Of a DNA stretch of 43,166 nucleotides, positions 8,177-16,699 are shown piece by piece. The translations under genes were made by a program, and so were the position numbers. The notes beneath the pieces are model-generated. The model was not told the DNA's origin, did no database searches, and saw only the letters and a program-made list of their open reading frames with translations. Where the stretch lies: the NCBI GenBank assembly GCA_029213065.1, contig JARGPH010000003.1, forward strand, positions 61,414 to 104,579, given 5' to 3'. The stretch's first letter is position 1; each line of letters opens with the position of its first letter. The DNA comes from Verrucomicrobiales bacterium (lineage in GTDB: Bacteria > Verrucomicrobiota > Verrucomicrobiia > Verrucomicrobiales > DEV007).

Positions 8177-11100
8177 CTACGGCGTATAAATCCATTCCGG
8201 CGCATTGAGCATTGCCCACAATACGTCTTCCATTCGGTTGCGCCAATCTTCGCGCAGCGCATTGGTGTGAGGATCGCCGGCGCGGACCGCGATTTCTTTG
8301 ACGACGGCGAGTTCGTTTGCTCCGGGGTCGAGGTGGTTCGACCAGCTCACGTAGCGTTCGCGTTCACGCTTCTCCGCAGCGGGTTGTTTACGGTCGGCTT
8401 CGGGAATGACTCTGTCTTCGTAGCCTGAGGAAAGGTAGCTGACATACTTTTCTTTCTCCGCCTGCGTCGGCTTCCGGGTGAGGAGGCGCAGGTAGAGGCG
8501 ATCAACGAGCGTTTCGACGGGTTGCTCTTCCATCACCAGGGCGGTCGTTCCGTGATCATCACTCAGGCGGGTGAGCCAGACGCCCATGGTTCCGTTCGCG
8601 AGGATCGCCGGTTGGAGAACGTTTTCGTCGGTGCTTCTGACACTGATAGGATCCTGACGGGCTCCTCTCCAGCCAAAGGTTTCCATGATGCTGGCTACAG
8701 CGGTGATTTTTGGAAGGGAAAGGCTGGGGCGGTCGCGCTCATTGGAGGTCGAGGCGAGCATCCAGGCACGATCAGGTTTTCCGAGGGTGATTGAATGCGT
8801 GAGCGGTCTCGCGCTGTCGACATCGAGGGACAATTCGCCAACATCGAAGCGTTTTCCGGTGGCACTGAAGAGTGAATCCACAATTTGTTCGGCCTGCAAA
8901 CGACGTGGTGCCGGCGCGATGTAGAGCGGGCTCGCGTCTTTCAGGGACGGGTCAGTGGTGCGCTGGTAGGCGTGTGAATTGAAGATGATCTTCGCGAGGG
9001 CTTTGGTGTCGTAGCCGGAGGCAACGAGTTCACGTCCGAGCCATTTCAAAAGGGCCGGGTGGGAGGCACTTCCATTTTCCCAGTCGTGAACCGTCGCGAT
9101 GATGCCGCGCCCCATGAGCCGCTGCCAGATGCGGTTCGCCATTACTTCCGCGAAGCGCTCGTTCTCAGGAGCGGTGATGTGCGCGGCGAGAACGTCCCGC
9201 TGACTCTCCGGGTTCTGTGCCAATGCGAGAGCGTTTTCGGAACTGACAAACTGCTCAAAGGGCCACGCCGGCTCAACCGTCGTTCCCGGTTTTAAGGTCA
9301 CTTTGATGAGTGGTTTGCGTTCGCGTTCCTCCAGTTTTTCCATGGGGACACTGCTCGACATGGGGAGTTTGATGGGGTCCTCCTTCAGCATCGCCGCAAT
9401 CTCGAAGAGGTCCTGCTGCATCCACTCGTGTCCGGGGGCGTCGTGGCAGCGGGCGCACTTCATCTCGACTCCGAGAAAGGCCGCGCTCACGATGATTCCT
9501 TTGGCCGCCATGGGGACATCATTACCGGAAGCGGTTCCAAATCCACGAGGTCCGCCGAGCCGGTCGCTGCCTTCCATGCGAATGAGCTCGGTCACGAAAA
9601 GATCGAGGGGCTTGTTGTCGATTAGAGATTCTTCAATCCACCAGCGGAATGGGCCGGTGTTGTTGAGGGTCGGATTGATGATGTTGGGATTCTCCGCGAG
9701 AACATCCTGCCAGTAACCCATCCAGTTGTCGGCCCAGCGGTTGTCTTTGAGAAAACGATCAATCGCGAGGGCGCGTCGCTCCGCTTCAGGTTCGCTGAGG
9801 AATTGGTCGATTTCGGCTTCTGTCGGAGGCACTCCCACGGTGTCGAGAGCGAGTCTTCTCAGAAAGGTGAGATCGCCGGCAAGTGGCGTCGGCTCAAAGT
9901 TCTCAACATCAAACTGAGGCCAGTTCGCGCCTTCTTCGACCCACTTTTCGAGGAGAGCAATTTCCTCATTCGAGAGCGGATCGCCTTTCGGTGGCATGAT
10001 GTCATCTTCGGCGTCGTGATGAATGCGCCAGATCAGTGAACTCTCTCCGACGTCGCCGGGAGTGATCGCGGGGCCATCGCTTTTGCCTCCTTCGAGAGCC
10101 GCTTCGAGTGTGTCGAGCCGCAGGCCTCCTTTAATCTTGCTGCCTTTGTGACAGCTGTAGCATTTTGCCTCAAGGAGCGGTTGGACTTCGTCAAAATAGC
10201 TTACCCCTCCCGCAGCGGTTGGTTTTGAAGCCGCCGCTACCGTGGCGATCTGGGCTCCAATAAAGTGGTCGACCTCGTTGTTGGAAGGAAGTCCCTGGGG
10301 AAGCTCGGGCACCTCAATGGGCTCTTTCGAAGCAAGCCACTTTTCAGCGGCCTCACGGCGCATCGACCAGAATGCTTTGTGTTCGCTTCGCTTTTCCTCA
10401 CGGCGTCGGGCATTTTCCTGATCGAGCCATGCCTGCTGTTCTGATTCGTAAGCGGCCCAGCCTTCATCGTTGTACGCGGTTTTCTCTTTGCCCGGGGTGA
10501 GTAGCTCCCAGTATTCGCTGCCCTCCGGGGAGATCGCGGCGACCGTTTCACCGAACTCGGGGCGGCGGCCGCCTCCTCCGATGAGCGATTCGAGAATCAT
10601 GAAATGCTCACCACCTTTGCTTTCAAATTCGACCCACTTTTCATTGTTCCCCGGAGGCGCGAAGCGGAAGTCCGGCCCGAGATCGAGGTAGTTATCCTGA
10701 TGCGTGAGCGGGTTGTTGTCCCCGCCGATTCGGGAAGCAGGTGTGCTGATGACTTCCTCGCCGTCAATAAAGAGACGGGACATTCCACGGCCACGGAGAA
10801 GCAATCGATGCTTGCCTTTGGGCAAGGTCACCATCGCAGCGGCACGGAAATGAGAGGGATTGGAGCGTGCGTCGCGAACGCCTGTGCCAACGTATTTTTG
10901 AGGCCAGTCAAAGAATCCGAAATCAGTCGCTGCGTAGGTTTCTGTCACTTCAGGATAGTGCGGCCATGATCTTTCGTCGGGCACTCCCTCTTCACTGATC
11001 TGAACGAGAATTTTGCCGGGTTTCAGCATTTCACGGGTCAGTGGCGGGGGCGGTGGGATAAAGGTGAACCGGCTGAGAAGCTCTTCCTCGCTCAGGGCAC

Positions 11101-11818
11101 TCCGGTATATGCGGACGTTGTCGAGGGAGCCGTTGAATGTCTGTGAGCCACTGCGCTGGTAACCTGTGCCAATGACGAGGTCGGAATCGTCCGCGACCGG
11201 TCCGAGTTTGGTTTTCCCTCCCATGTCCCAGGTTCCTTTGGTACTCCGACCATCGATGTAGGCGCGAAGGCTGTTTTCCTCCCCAAAGGTGTAAGTGACC
11301 GCGATGTGATGCCATTCTCCGCTCGGAAGCGTCATCGAGCTCCACCAGCGATGCCAATCACGAGGGGGCGCGTCGGCTGAGTCGTTACCAACGCCTTCGC
11401 TGGCGAAGAGAAATCCGATCCGGGTGCCGGACTCGTCGGCCTTGAGGCGCAGCGCGTAGTTCTGGCTCGTGCCTCCGTCGTGGCGGCCTTTTCCAATCAG
11501 GTAGGGCATGTGGCCGCTCCCGATTTTGTCGACCTTGACCCAGGCTTCCATCGTAATCGAATCGCCCACGGCGAAATTCAGATCGTCGCTGCTTTTGACA
11601 ATGATGGCGTCCTTGGCGCTCGCAAACTGGCGAGCGGTGTTGTCTTTTGAATGCTCAGGATACTCCGGCTCACGCGGTCCTTTATCCTCGGTGTCATCAA
11701 ACAAATATTCGATCACCGGGGTATCGGCATTGGCACAGAGGCTGCTTCCCATAAGAAGAACCACGAGACTGAATGCCTTAAGGGGATTGAGTCGAAAAAG
11801 TCGAGTATTCGCGAACAT
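8177..11818 (-). CDS. LamG / PSCyt1-DUF1549-DUF1553 exported cytochrome-like protein
   Basis: This is a large exported protein of 1213 residues. A signal peptide (about residues 1-31) is followed by a LamG/concanavalin-like domain (about 45-255) and a PA14-like region with RLFIDGEEV (about 270-430). A linker leads to the planctomycete cytochrome domain PSCyt1 with heme motif CYSCH (C553, C556, H557). DUF1549 follows with a second heme-like motif CARCH (C788-H792), and then DUF1553 to the end. The family is exclusive to PVC-type bacteria, and its role in periplasmic degradation is inferred. The LamG and PA14-like parts suggest carbohydrate binding. A good ribosome-binding site AAGGTG lies 5 bases before the ATG, and a hairpin overlaps its surroundings. 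The DUF1501 partner lies downstream. Confidence 0.93.
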   Translation of the reverse strand: MFANTRLFRLNPLKAFSLVVLLMGSSLCANADTPVIEYLFDDTEDKGPREPEYPEHSKDNTARQFASAKDAIIVKSSDDLNFAVGDSITMEAWVKVDKIGSGHMPYLIGKGRHDGGTSQNYALRLKADESGTRIGFLFASEGVGNDSADAPPRDWHRWWSSMTLPSGEWHHIAVTYTFGEENSLRAYIDGRSTKGTWDMGGKTKLGPVADDSDLVIGTGYQRSGSQTFNGSLDNVRIYRSALSEEELLSRFTFIPPPPPLTREMLKPGKILVQISEEGVPDERSWPHYPEVTETYAATDFGFFDWPQKYVGTGVRDARSNPSHFRAAAMVTLPKGKHRLLLRGRGMSRLFIDGEEVISTPASRIGGDNNPLTHQDNYLDLGPDFRFAPPGNNEKWVEFESKGGEHFMILESLIGGGGRRPEFGETVAAISPEGSEYWELLTPGKEKTAYNDEGWAAYESEQQAWLDQENARRREEKRSEHKAFWSMRREAAEKWLASKEPIEVPELPQGLPSNNEVDHFIGAQIATVAAASKPTAAGGVSYFDEVQPLLEAKCYSCHKGSKIKGGLRLDTLEAALEGGKSDGPAITPGDVGESSLIWRIHHDAEDDIMPPKGDPLSNEEIALLEKWVEEGANWPQFDVENFEPTPLAGDLTFLRRLALDTVGVPPTEAEIDQFLSEPEAERRALAIDRFLKDNRWADNWMGYWQDVLAENPNIINPTLNNTGPFRWWIEESLIDNKPLDLFVTELIRMEGSDRLGGPRGFGTASGNDVPMAAKGIIVSAAFLGVEMKCARCHDAPGHEWMQQDLFEIAAMLKEDPIKLPMSSSVPMEKLEERERKPLIKVTLKPGTTVEPAWPFEQFVSSENALALAQNPESQRDVLAAHITAPENERFAEVMANRIWQRLMGRGIIATVHDWENGSASHPALLKWLGRELVASGYDTKALAKIIFNSHAYQRTTDPSLKDASPLYIAPAPRRLQAEQIVDSLFSATGKRFDVGELSLDVDSARPLTHSITLGKPDRAWMLASTSNERDRPSLSLPKITAVASIMETFGWRGARQDPISVRSTDENVLQPAILANGTMGVWLTRLSDDHGTTALVMEEQPVETLVDRLYLRLLTRKPTQAEKEKYVSYLSSGYEDRVIPEADRKQPAAEKRERERYVSWSNHLDPGANELAVVKEIAVRAGDPHTNALREDWRNRMEDVLWAMLNAPEWIYTP

Positions 11819-11823
11819 GTAAA

Positions 11824-11861
11824 CACCTTATGAAAAGGTGGTGCTTTTTGCACCCTTTTCA
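11824..11861 (-). promoter_or_regulatory. Structured 5' leader over the PSCyt gene ribosome-binding site
   Basis: Read on the reverse strand, TGAAAAGG pairs with CCTTTTCA (11861-11854 with 11838-11831) and encloses GTGC/GCAC with an AAAAA loop. Alternatively, CACCTT (11840-11835) can pair with the Shine-Dalgarno AAGGTG (11829-11824). The two pairings share bases and exclude each other, which would permit on/off control of translation. Confidence 0.4.
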
Positions 11862-11869
11862 GGGTACCA

Positions 11870-12105
11870 CTTTCGGGGGGCCTTATCTGCGTATCCTCTG
11901 GAAACCGGGAAATGCGCGTAGGTGCCGGGAGAAGCCTATCCGATCCGTGTGAATCTGGTTTTATCTGTGGGAGCGAAGCGAATCTGTGCTTGGGATTTTT
12001 ATTTTGCGCAGATAGAGCACGGATTTTAGAGGATCCACACAGAAGATTTTTTCGGGGAAAATCTGTTTTTTCAAGATCCGACAACGCCAATGATTCGGCT
12101 TCCTG
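11870..12105. other. Gene-free region with degenerate ATCCGTG/ATCTGTG words
   Basis: No ORF is credible. Between about 11939 and 12075 the words ATCCGTGTGAATCTG, TTATCTGTGG, GAATCTGTG, CGCAGATAGAGCACGGAT and GGATCCACACAGA recur on both strands with spacings near 11-15 bases. This is a degenerate interspersed-repeat texture that I have seen in genomes of several phyla. Confidence 0.4.
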
Positions 12106-13374
12106 CTACTTCTTAATCGATTCCCGAATCTCTGCCAGCCTCGCACGAGCGGTCTCCGATTCCTCCGTTGCGGTCTCTACGAGAATTTCTTTCGGTAAAT
12201 TCCGGCAATCCCAAAGCGCGTCACCTTTTCGATGCAGGCGCCACTCGCCGTCAAAAACGCAGTCGTCCCCGCCGTAGGCTGCGGTGACAAAGTTCCGGGC
12301 CGGCGATTTGGACTCGCCGCGCAGTTGTCGTGCACACGAAACGCCGTCGATGGTCGCGGGATCAGGAGCCGGAACATTCGCGAGTTCACAAATCGTCGGG
12401 TAGAAATCAGCAATATCGACGAGGTCATCGAACACGGCTGCCTCAGTCATCCCCGGCCCGCGAATGAGCGCGGGGAGGTGGATCCCGCCTTCGACGAGAT
12501 AATGCTTTCCGCCGGTCACAGTGCCGTGGTCAGTCGAGCGTGGCTTTTTCGAATCAGTCCCGTTGTCGCCGATGAAAATGACCCAGGTGTTTTCTGTCAG
12601 TTCAAGTTCGTCAAGGGCGTCGAAGAGCTCCCCGATCTTTTTGTCCATGTAGTGAATCATCGAGGCGAGTGAGCCCTCCTCTCTTCCCGCTGCGCGGTCG
12701 TCAGGTGTCGCAATAATAGGCCAGTGGGGGAGCATCATGTTGTGATGAATGTAGAAAGGCTGGCCGGTTTTGGCGCCGATCTTCATTTCGTTAATGACAT
12801 ACTCGCCGAGCACGTCGGGCCCGAATCGATCGCTGATGTCATCGAGAATTTTTCCGTCCTTGTTGAAACAGGGATCAATGTAGCGGGTCGTTTTGGCACC
12901 GTTTCTCCAGATCTGCCAGACGCACCACGAATCAAATCCGCCGCTGCGAATGTGATGCGGGTGATGTTCGAGTGCCGCGAGCTGCCATTTTCCGGTCGTC
13001 GCGGTGCGGTAGCCGGCTTTTCGAAACGACTCCGGCAGTGTCTTCAGTTTTGAAAAGTCGACTGATTGCTTCGTTCCCTGGTGAACCGGCAGGACGCTTC
13101 GGTAACCGTGGTTGATGACATACTTTCCCGTGTAAAGGCTCATCCGCGAAGGAGTGCAAACCGCACTTCCGTAGAAACGTGTCAGGCGGGTTGATTGCCC
13201 GGCAAAGGCATCGAGGCGCGGGGTTTCGAAATCGGTTCCTCCGTAGCTGCCGAGGGCTTCGTAACCGAGATCGTCGGCGATAATCAGGAGCACGTTCGGG
13301 CGGCTGTCGGCGGAGGCATCGGTTGCCACCAGCGAACAGAGAAGAAAAATGGAAAACAGCAATACTCGCTTCAT
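12106..13374 (-). CDS. Formylglycine-dependent sulfatase, exported
   Basis: This protein hydrolyses sulfate esters, probably of a glycan, in the periplasm or outside the cell. I chose the ATG at 13374 because it opens a clean signal peptide (MKRVLLFSIFLLCSLVATDASA). The longer frame from 13482 adds residues without a signal. Mature protein: metal ligands in ADDLGY (D34/D35), the modification motif CTPSR (C73-R77) whose Cys becomes formylglycine, GYRTATTGKWQL and the metal-binding IFIGDNGTDS region. At 422 residues it is short for the family but seems complete. It is divergent from the TIM-barrel gene with 58 bases between starts. Activation requires a formylglycine-generating enzyme, which is not in this window. 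Confidence 0.93.
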   Translation of the reverse strand: MKRVLLFSIFLLCSLVATDASADSRPNVLLIIADDLGYEALGSYGGTDFETPRLDAFAGQSTRLTRFYGSAVCTPSRMSLYTGKYVINHGYRSVLPVHQGTKQSVDFSKLKTLPESFRKAGYRTATTGKWQLAALEHHPHHIRSGGFDSWCVWQIWRNGAKTTRYIDPCFNKDGKILDDISDRFGPDVLGEYVINEMKIGAKTGQPFYIHHNMMLPHWPIIATPDDRAAGREEGSLASMIHYMDKKIGELFDALDELELTENTWVIFIGDNGTDSKKPRSTDHGTVTGGKHYLVEGGIHLPALIRGPGMTEAAVFDDLVDIADFYPTICELANVPAPDPATIDGVSCARQLRGESKSPARNFVTAAYGGDDCVFDGEWRLHRKGDALWDCRNLPKEILVETATEESETARARLAEIRESIKK

Positions 13375-13432
13375 CGTAATCAGGTAGGGCATTGAAGTTG
13401 CCAGAATCGACCTCTCTCTGCAAGATGTTGTC

Positions 13433-14380
13433 ATGACAGTTTCACGGAGAGGTTTTTTGAACGCGGGTTTGATGGCGGGCACGGTGGGCGTGGGCGGTGG
13501 CTCATTGCTGGCCGCCGGGAAAAGTACGTGCGGCCTCGCGATTGGAACCTATGGATTGCAATCGATGCCGCTGCCCGATGCGATTCGGCTCGTGGGGAAA
13601 ACCGGCTTCGATGCCATCGAAATTACGGTGTTTTCGGGAATGACAGGGGATCCCGCCAGCGCACTGATTTCTGACGAGAGTCGGAAGGCTGTTCGTGCAG
13701 CACTTGATGAAACCGGGCTTCGTCTCTGCGCCTTGATGGCTGATCTGAGACCGGAGGCGGACGATACGAAGCACTATGCTCAGCTTCCAAAGTTGAATCA
13801 ATACATTCAGCTGGCGCGGGAGCTGTGTCCTGAAAATCCACCGCTGATCCAAACCGTTCTCGGCGGAAAAGTGTGGGAGAATTCGAAAGAGTTGTTCCGC
13901 GATCGCATCGCGAACTGGAACCAGGTCCTCGCCGATCAAAAGGGATACCTTTCGATTAAACCCCATCGAGGCAGTGCTATGTCAACGCCGGAGAATGCGG
14001 TGTGGTTATTGAAGCAATTGGGGAATCCGAGACGCATCAAAATGGTTTATGATTACAGTCACTACGCGCTGCGGGAATCCGAACTGACGATTGCAGATAC
14101 CGTCGAAACCGCTCTTCCGATCACGAATTACGTTGCGGTGAAGGATGCGGAAGCGGTGGGGGATAAGGTCCGCTTTGCTCTCCCCGGCGAAACCGATACC
14201 TGGGATCAGAGCGAAGTTCTCAAGCGGTTTTACGGCGGTGGTTATCGCGGTGATTTCTGCTGCGAGGTGAGCAGCCAGATCTGGCGGAACAATCCTGACT
14301 ACGATCCTGTCAAAGCCACTCAAACCTGCTATGAGAATATGGCGAAGGCTTTTGAGAAAGCGGGCATTGAGAGAGCGTGA
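13433..14380 (+). CDS. Tat-exported sugar phosphate isomerase/epimerase-like TIM barrel
   Basis: The protein has 315 residues with a Tat signal (MTVSRRGFLNAGLMAGTVG) and an AP-endonuclease-2/xylose-isomerase-like TIM barrel. Segments such as LAIGTYGLQSMPLPDAIRLV, GFDAIEITV, IKPHRGSAM, KMVYDYSHY and YVAVKDAE carry the His/Glu/Asp side chains expected for a metal site. Family members isomerise or epimerise sugars and inositols. The exported form is common in Planctomycetota and Verrucomicrobiota, and its substrate is unknown. The divergent sulfatase gene beside it suggests both act on the same carbohydrate. Confidence 0.88.
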   Translation: MTVSRRGFLNAGLMAGTVGVGGGSLLAAGKSTCGLAIGTYGLQSMPLPDAIRLVGKTGFDAIEITVFSGMTGDPASALISDESRKAVRAALDETGLRLCALMADLRPEADDTKHYAQLPKLNQYIQLARELCPENPPLIQTVLGGKVWENSKELFRDRIANWNQVLADQKGYLSIKPHRGSAMSTPENAVWLLKQLGNPRRIKMVYDYSHYALRESELTIADTVETALPITNYVAVKDAEAVGDKVRFALPGETDTWDQSEVLKRFYGGGYRGDFCCEVSSQIWRNNPDYDPVKATQTCYENMAKAFEKAGIERA

Positions 14381-14408
14381 CTTTAAAACTGACGCGGAGG
14401 TGGCGAGT

Positions 14409-15437
14409 CTACCGGGCTGCTAGTTCCGGCAGGAGGATCGAGTGGCTCAATCTCGCATTGCCCCGAAGATCACGGACCCGGACTTCGATTCGCGTGTTCG
14501 CTCCGGCCCATTGGATTTTGATCTCTCCGAAATTTTCGCGGTGGTAGGTATTGGTCGAAATTCTGAAACGATTTTTCGTTGGGGTGCCTCGCGGGTGCGC
14601 CTGATTGAAACTGCTCGAGGTGAAGTCGTAGATCGGGTAGGGCGTGTCTTCGGTCGTGCGCGAAAACTCGGCCCAGTGCCGGTCGCCACTGAGAAGAATG
14701 ACCCCGTTCGCCTTTGTCTTTGTAATGAGATCGAACAGCTTCTGTCGCTCCAGGGGGAGGTTCGCCCAGGTCTCCTGTCCTGCCGCCTCGGGAACGATCT
14801 GGATACCGGAACCGATCAGGCGGATCTCGGCGGGCTTTTTCAGCTCGGTTTCGAGCCACTTCCATTGAGCCTCGCCCAGCATCGTGAGCTCGGGATTATT
14901 GTCAGGATAGTAGGAGCCGCCGAGTCGTTTTCCGCCTTTCTTGAGAGGGCTTCGGAAATAGCGGGTGTCGAGGAGGATGACCTGCACGCGCTGACCCTCA
15001 GGGCCGAAGATCTCCGAGCCGTAGACACCTTCCCGTTTGCGGCGAGCCGAATCCTGAGGATCTTTCCAGAAATCGAGGAACTCTTTCTGCGCCTCTTTTC
15101 GCTTCGGGTAGTCAGCGCCGCCGTCGTTGATTCCGTAGTCGTGATCGTCCCAGGTCGCGAGAATCGTGGCGGTTTCCCTGAGCTTTTTGAAACCGGGATT
15201 GGCTCCGAGAGTGTTGTATTTCTCCCGCATCAACTCCATGTCATCGGTGTCGGCGTAGATGTTATCGCCGAGGAAAAGAAAAACCTCCGGCTTCTCAGTG
15301 AGGATCGTGTCAAAGATCGGGATGGGATTATCCTGCTTGATGCATGAGCCAAAAATGATTTTCGAAACGGGCGTATCTGTCTGTGCCGCAGCCGCCCCCG
15401 TGAAAACCAGAAAAAGAGTGCAAATGAGTCGTCGCAT
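14409..15437 (-). CDS. PhoD-like alkaline phosphatase/phosphodiesterase, exported
   Basis: This is an exported metallophosphatase of about 342 residues from the ATG at 15437, the start of the signal peptide MRRLICTLFLVFTGAAAA. The upstream in-frame ATGs would precede it with non-signal sequence. Diagnostic segments are IIFGSC near residue 30, FLGDNIYAD near 57 and WDDHDYG near 98, which build the metal centre of the PhoD family. Further on are VILLDTRYFRSP and ILLSGDRHWAEFS. It probably releases phosphate from phosphodiesters or phosphomonoesters in the periplasm. Its gene converges with the TIM-barrel gene, with 28 bases between the stops. No Pho-box-like repeat was recognised upstream. Confidence 0.92.
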   Translation of the reverse strand: MRRLICTLFLVFTGAAAAQTDTPVSKIIFGSCIKQDNPIPIFDTILTEKPEVFLFLGDNIYADTDDMELMREKYNTLGANPGFKKLRETATILATWDDHDYGINDGGADYPKRKEAQKEFLDFWKDPQDSARRKREGVYGSEIFGPEGQRVQVILLDTRYFRSPLKKGGKRLGGSYYPDNNPELTMLGEAQWKWLETELKKPAEIRLIGSGIQIVPEAAGQETWANLPLERQKLFDLITKTKANGVILLSGDRHWAEFSRTTEDTPYPIYDFTSSSFNQAHPRGTPTKNRFRISTNTYHRENFGEIKIQWAGANTRIEVRVRDLRGNARLSHSILLPELAAR

Positions 15438-15529
15438 GAGCCAGATCTTAGCATAAGCGCGTCGTAGAGGAATCTTTACAAATGCCGTCATCACGCGTCC
15501 GTTTGAGCCGGATTTCAATTACCTGAAAA

Positions 15530-16093
15530 ATGACACGACTTTTCCTGATTTGCCTCTCCCTGTTTTCCCACTGTTCGGCTTCGGCTGATCAGTTCGTTCT
15601 TTTCGACGTGACCTTTGAACTCACGAAAAAGGAAGCCGATGAGAAAAAATCCCACTTCTTTGTCACGAAGGAAATGCTGAGTAAAGAGACTCCGAAAGAC
15701 TGGACTGCACCGGTCGATTACCGCAACGGGACAATTCACCTGCGGCTCGAAGTGCTGGAGAAACCTGCCGGGAAACGGCCTGCAACCTGGAGCGTTTGTT
15801 ACATTCCCAACAAGGGCCAAAAGAACGGCTACGGATGCACGAGCACGCCGAAATACACCGAAGAGGGCGTTTACGAAAAGGACGTCAAAATGACGGAATT
15901 CTGGAATCACGATTCCATCATCTGGACGGAGGGAATTGATCACATGTCGCTCGTGCTCAAAGGCGACGGCGGAGGAAAAGACCACGCCCATCTCAAGCTC
16001 GATCCCGAACACTACTTTCCCACAAAAGTGCGGATGACCCTCGTGCAGGTTTCCAGAGGGGCGACGTATGATCCGGCTTTAATGCCTGAGTAG
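15530..16093 (+). CDS. Secreted protein of unknown function
   Basis: The protein has 187 residues with a signal peptide (MTRLFLICLSLFSHCSASA). I recognise no domain. The mature part looks like a beta-rich fold with Trp/Tyr-rich segments (ATWSVCYIPNKGQKNGYGCT, MTEFWNHDSIIW) and ends VRMTLVQVSRGATYDPALMPE. Two Cys (in SVCYI and YGCTS) could form a disulfide. It is divergent from the PhoD-like gene and converges with the next gene, with only 11 bases between stops. Its place among exported hydrolases suggests a binding or accessory role, but nothing in the sequence proves that. Confidence 0.8.
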   Translation: MTRLFLICLSLFSHCSASADQFVLFDVTFELTKKEADEKKSHFFVTKEMLSKETPKDWTAPVDYRNGTIHLRLEVLEKPAGKRPATWSVCYIPNKGQKNGYGCTSTPKYTEEGVYEKDVKMTEFWNHDSIIWTEGIDHMSLVLKGDGGGKDHAHLKLDPEHYFPTKVRMTLVQVSRGATYDPALMPE

Positions 16094-16104
16094 GCAATCC
16101 TTGA

Positions 16105-16620
16105 CTAGTCTTCGACGACCTTGGTCAGGGCGGTTGAGCCACCGCTTTTGTGTGATGACACCACTCCTGTGTTTTCGTCGGTGAACCTGATTGTCGAATC
16201 ACCATATTGAGAAGTGAGCAGAATCGCCCCGTCCTTTTGCCTATTCCAAGTGCCCCATTTATCCCAGGAGGTGTGTTTTGCTGTCCCGTCTCCTTTTAGC
16301 ATGAGCTCGCCGCCGCTTCCCCAGCGCCAGCGCGTGTCCTCCGGAGGCTTGTTCGCTTCATGCTCGGCCCCTCTGGATGATATTAAATTATTCACTGCGA
16401 GCGCATCTTGAAGCCGGCCAGCCTTCGTGAATTGATCTCTCAAATCAACAAGCGCGGTATCGAGTTTTCGTTCGAGGGGCTTGAGGACCCGCTCCTTTTC
16501 TCTCTCATAGCTGTCAAGAAGGACCTGGAGTCGCTGGGGGACTTCCACTTCTTCACTGTGAGCCGGAATACCGGAGAAGAACAGGAGGGCGGCGGTTGTC
16601 GCGAGAGCAGCTACATTCAT
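16105..16620 (-). CDS. Secreted protein with helical segment and small beta domain, unknown
   Basis: I chose the ATG at 16620 because it opens the signal peptide (MNVAALATTAALLFFSGIPAHS). The next 50 residues form an amphipathic helix (LLDSYEREKERVLKPLERKLDTALVDLRDQF, then GRLQDALAVNNLI). That segment type recurs in many exported PVC-group proteins of unknown role. The C-terminal part has WRWGSGGELMLKGDGTAKH, GTWNRQKDGAILLTS and IRFTDENTG, resembling small beta-barrel lipocalin/calycin-like modules. No catalytic motif is seen. The gene ends 11 bases from the convergent secreted protein gene. Confidence 0.8.
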   Translation of the reverse strand: MNVAALATTAALLFFSGIPAHSEEVEVPQRLQVLLDSYEREKERVLKPLERKLDTALVDLRDQFTKAGRLQDALAVNNLISSRGAEHEANKPPEDTRWRWGSGGELMLKGDGTAKHTSWDKWGTWNRQKDGAILLTSQYGDSTIRFTDENTGVVSSHKSGGSTALTKVVED

Positions 16621-16699
16621 GGATTGATCGTAGGAGGTATCCGACGACTTTGGCAATCACAATTCCCGGAAGCAATGGTGTGTGTGGAGGAATGGCATT

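Noticed and set aside
14442-15347. 301-codon open frame on the + strand
   Set aside because: It lies antisense to the PhoD-like gene, whose motifs are unmistakable. It has no domain or signal sequence and reflects GC-rich codon structure.
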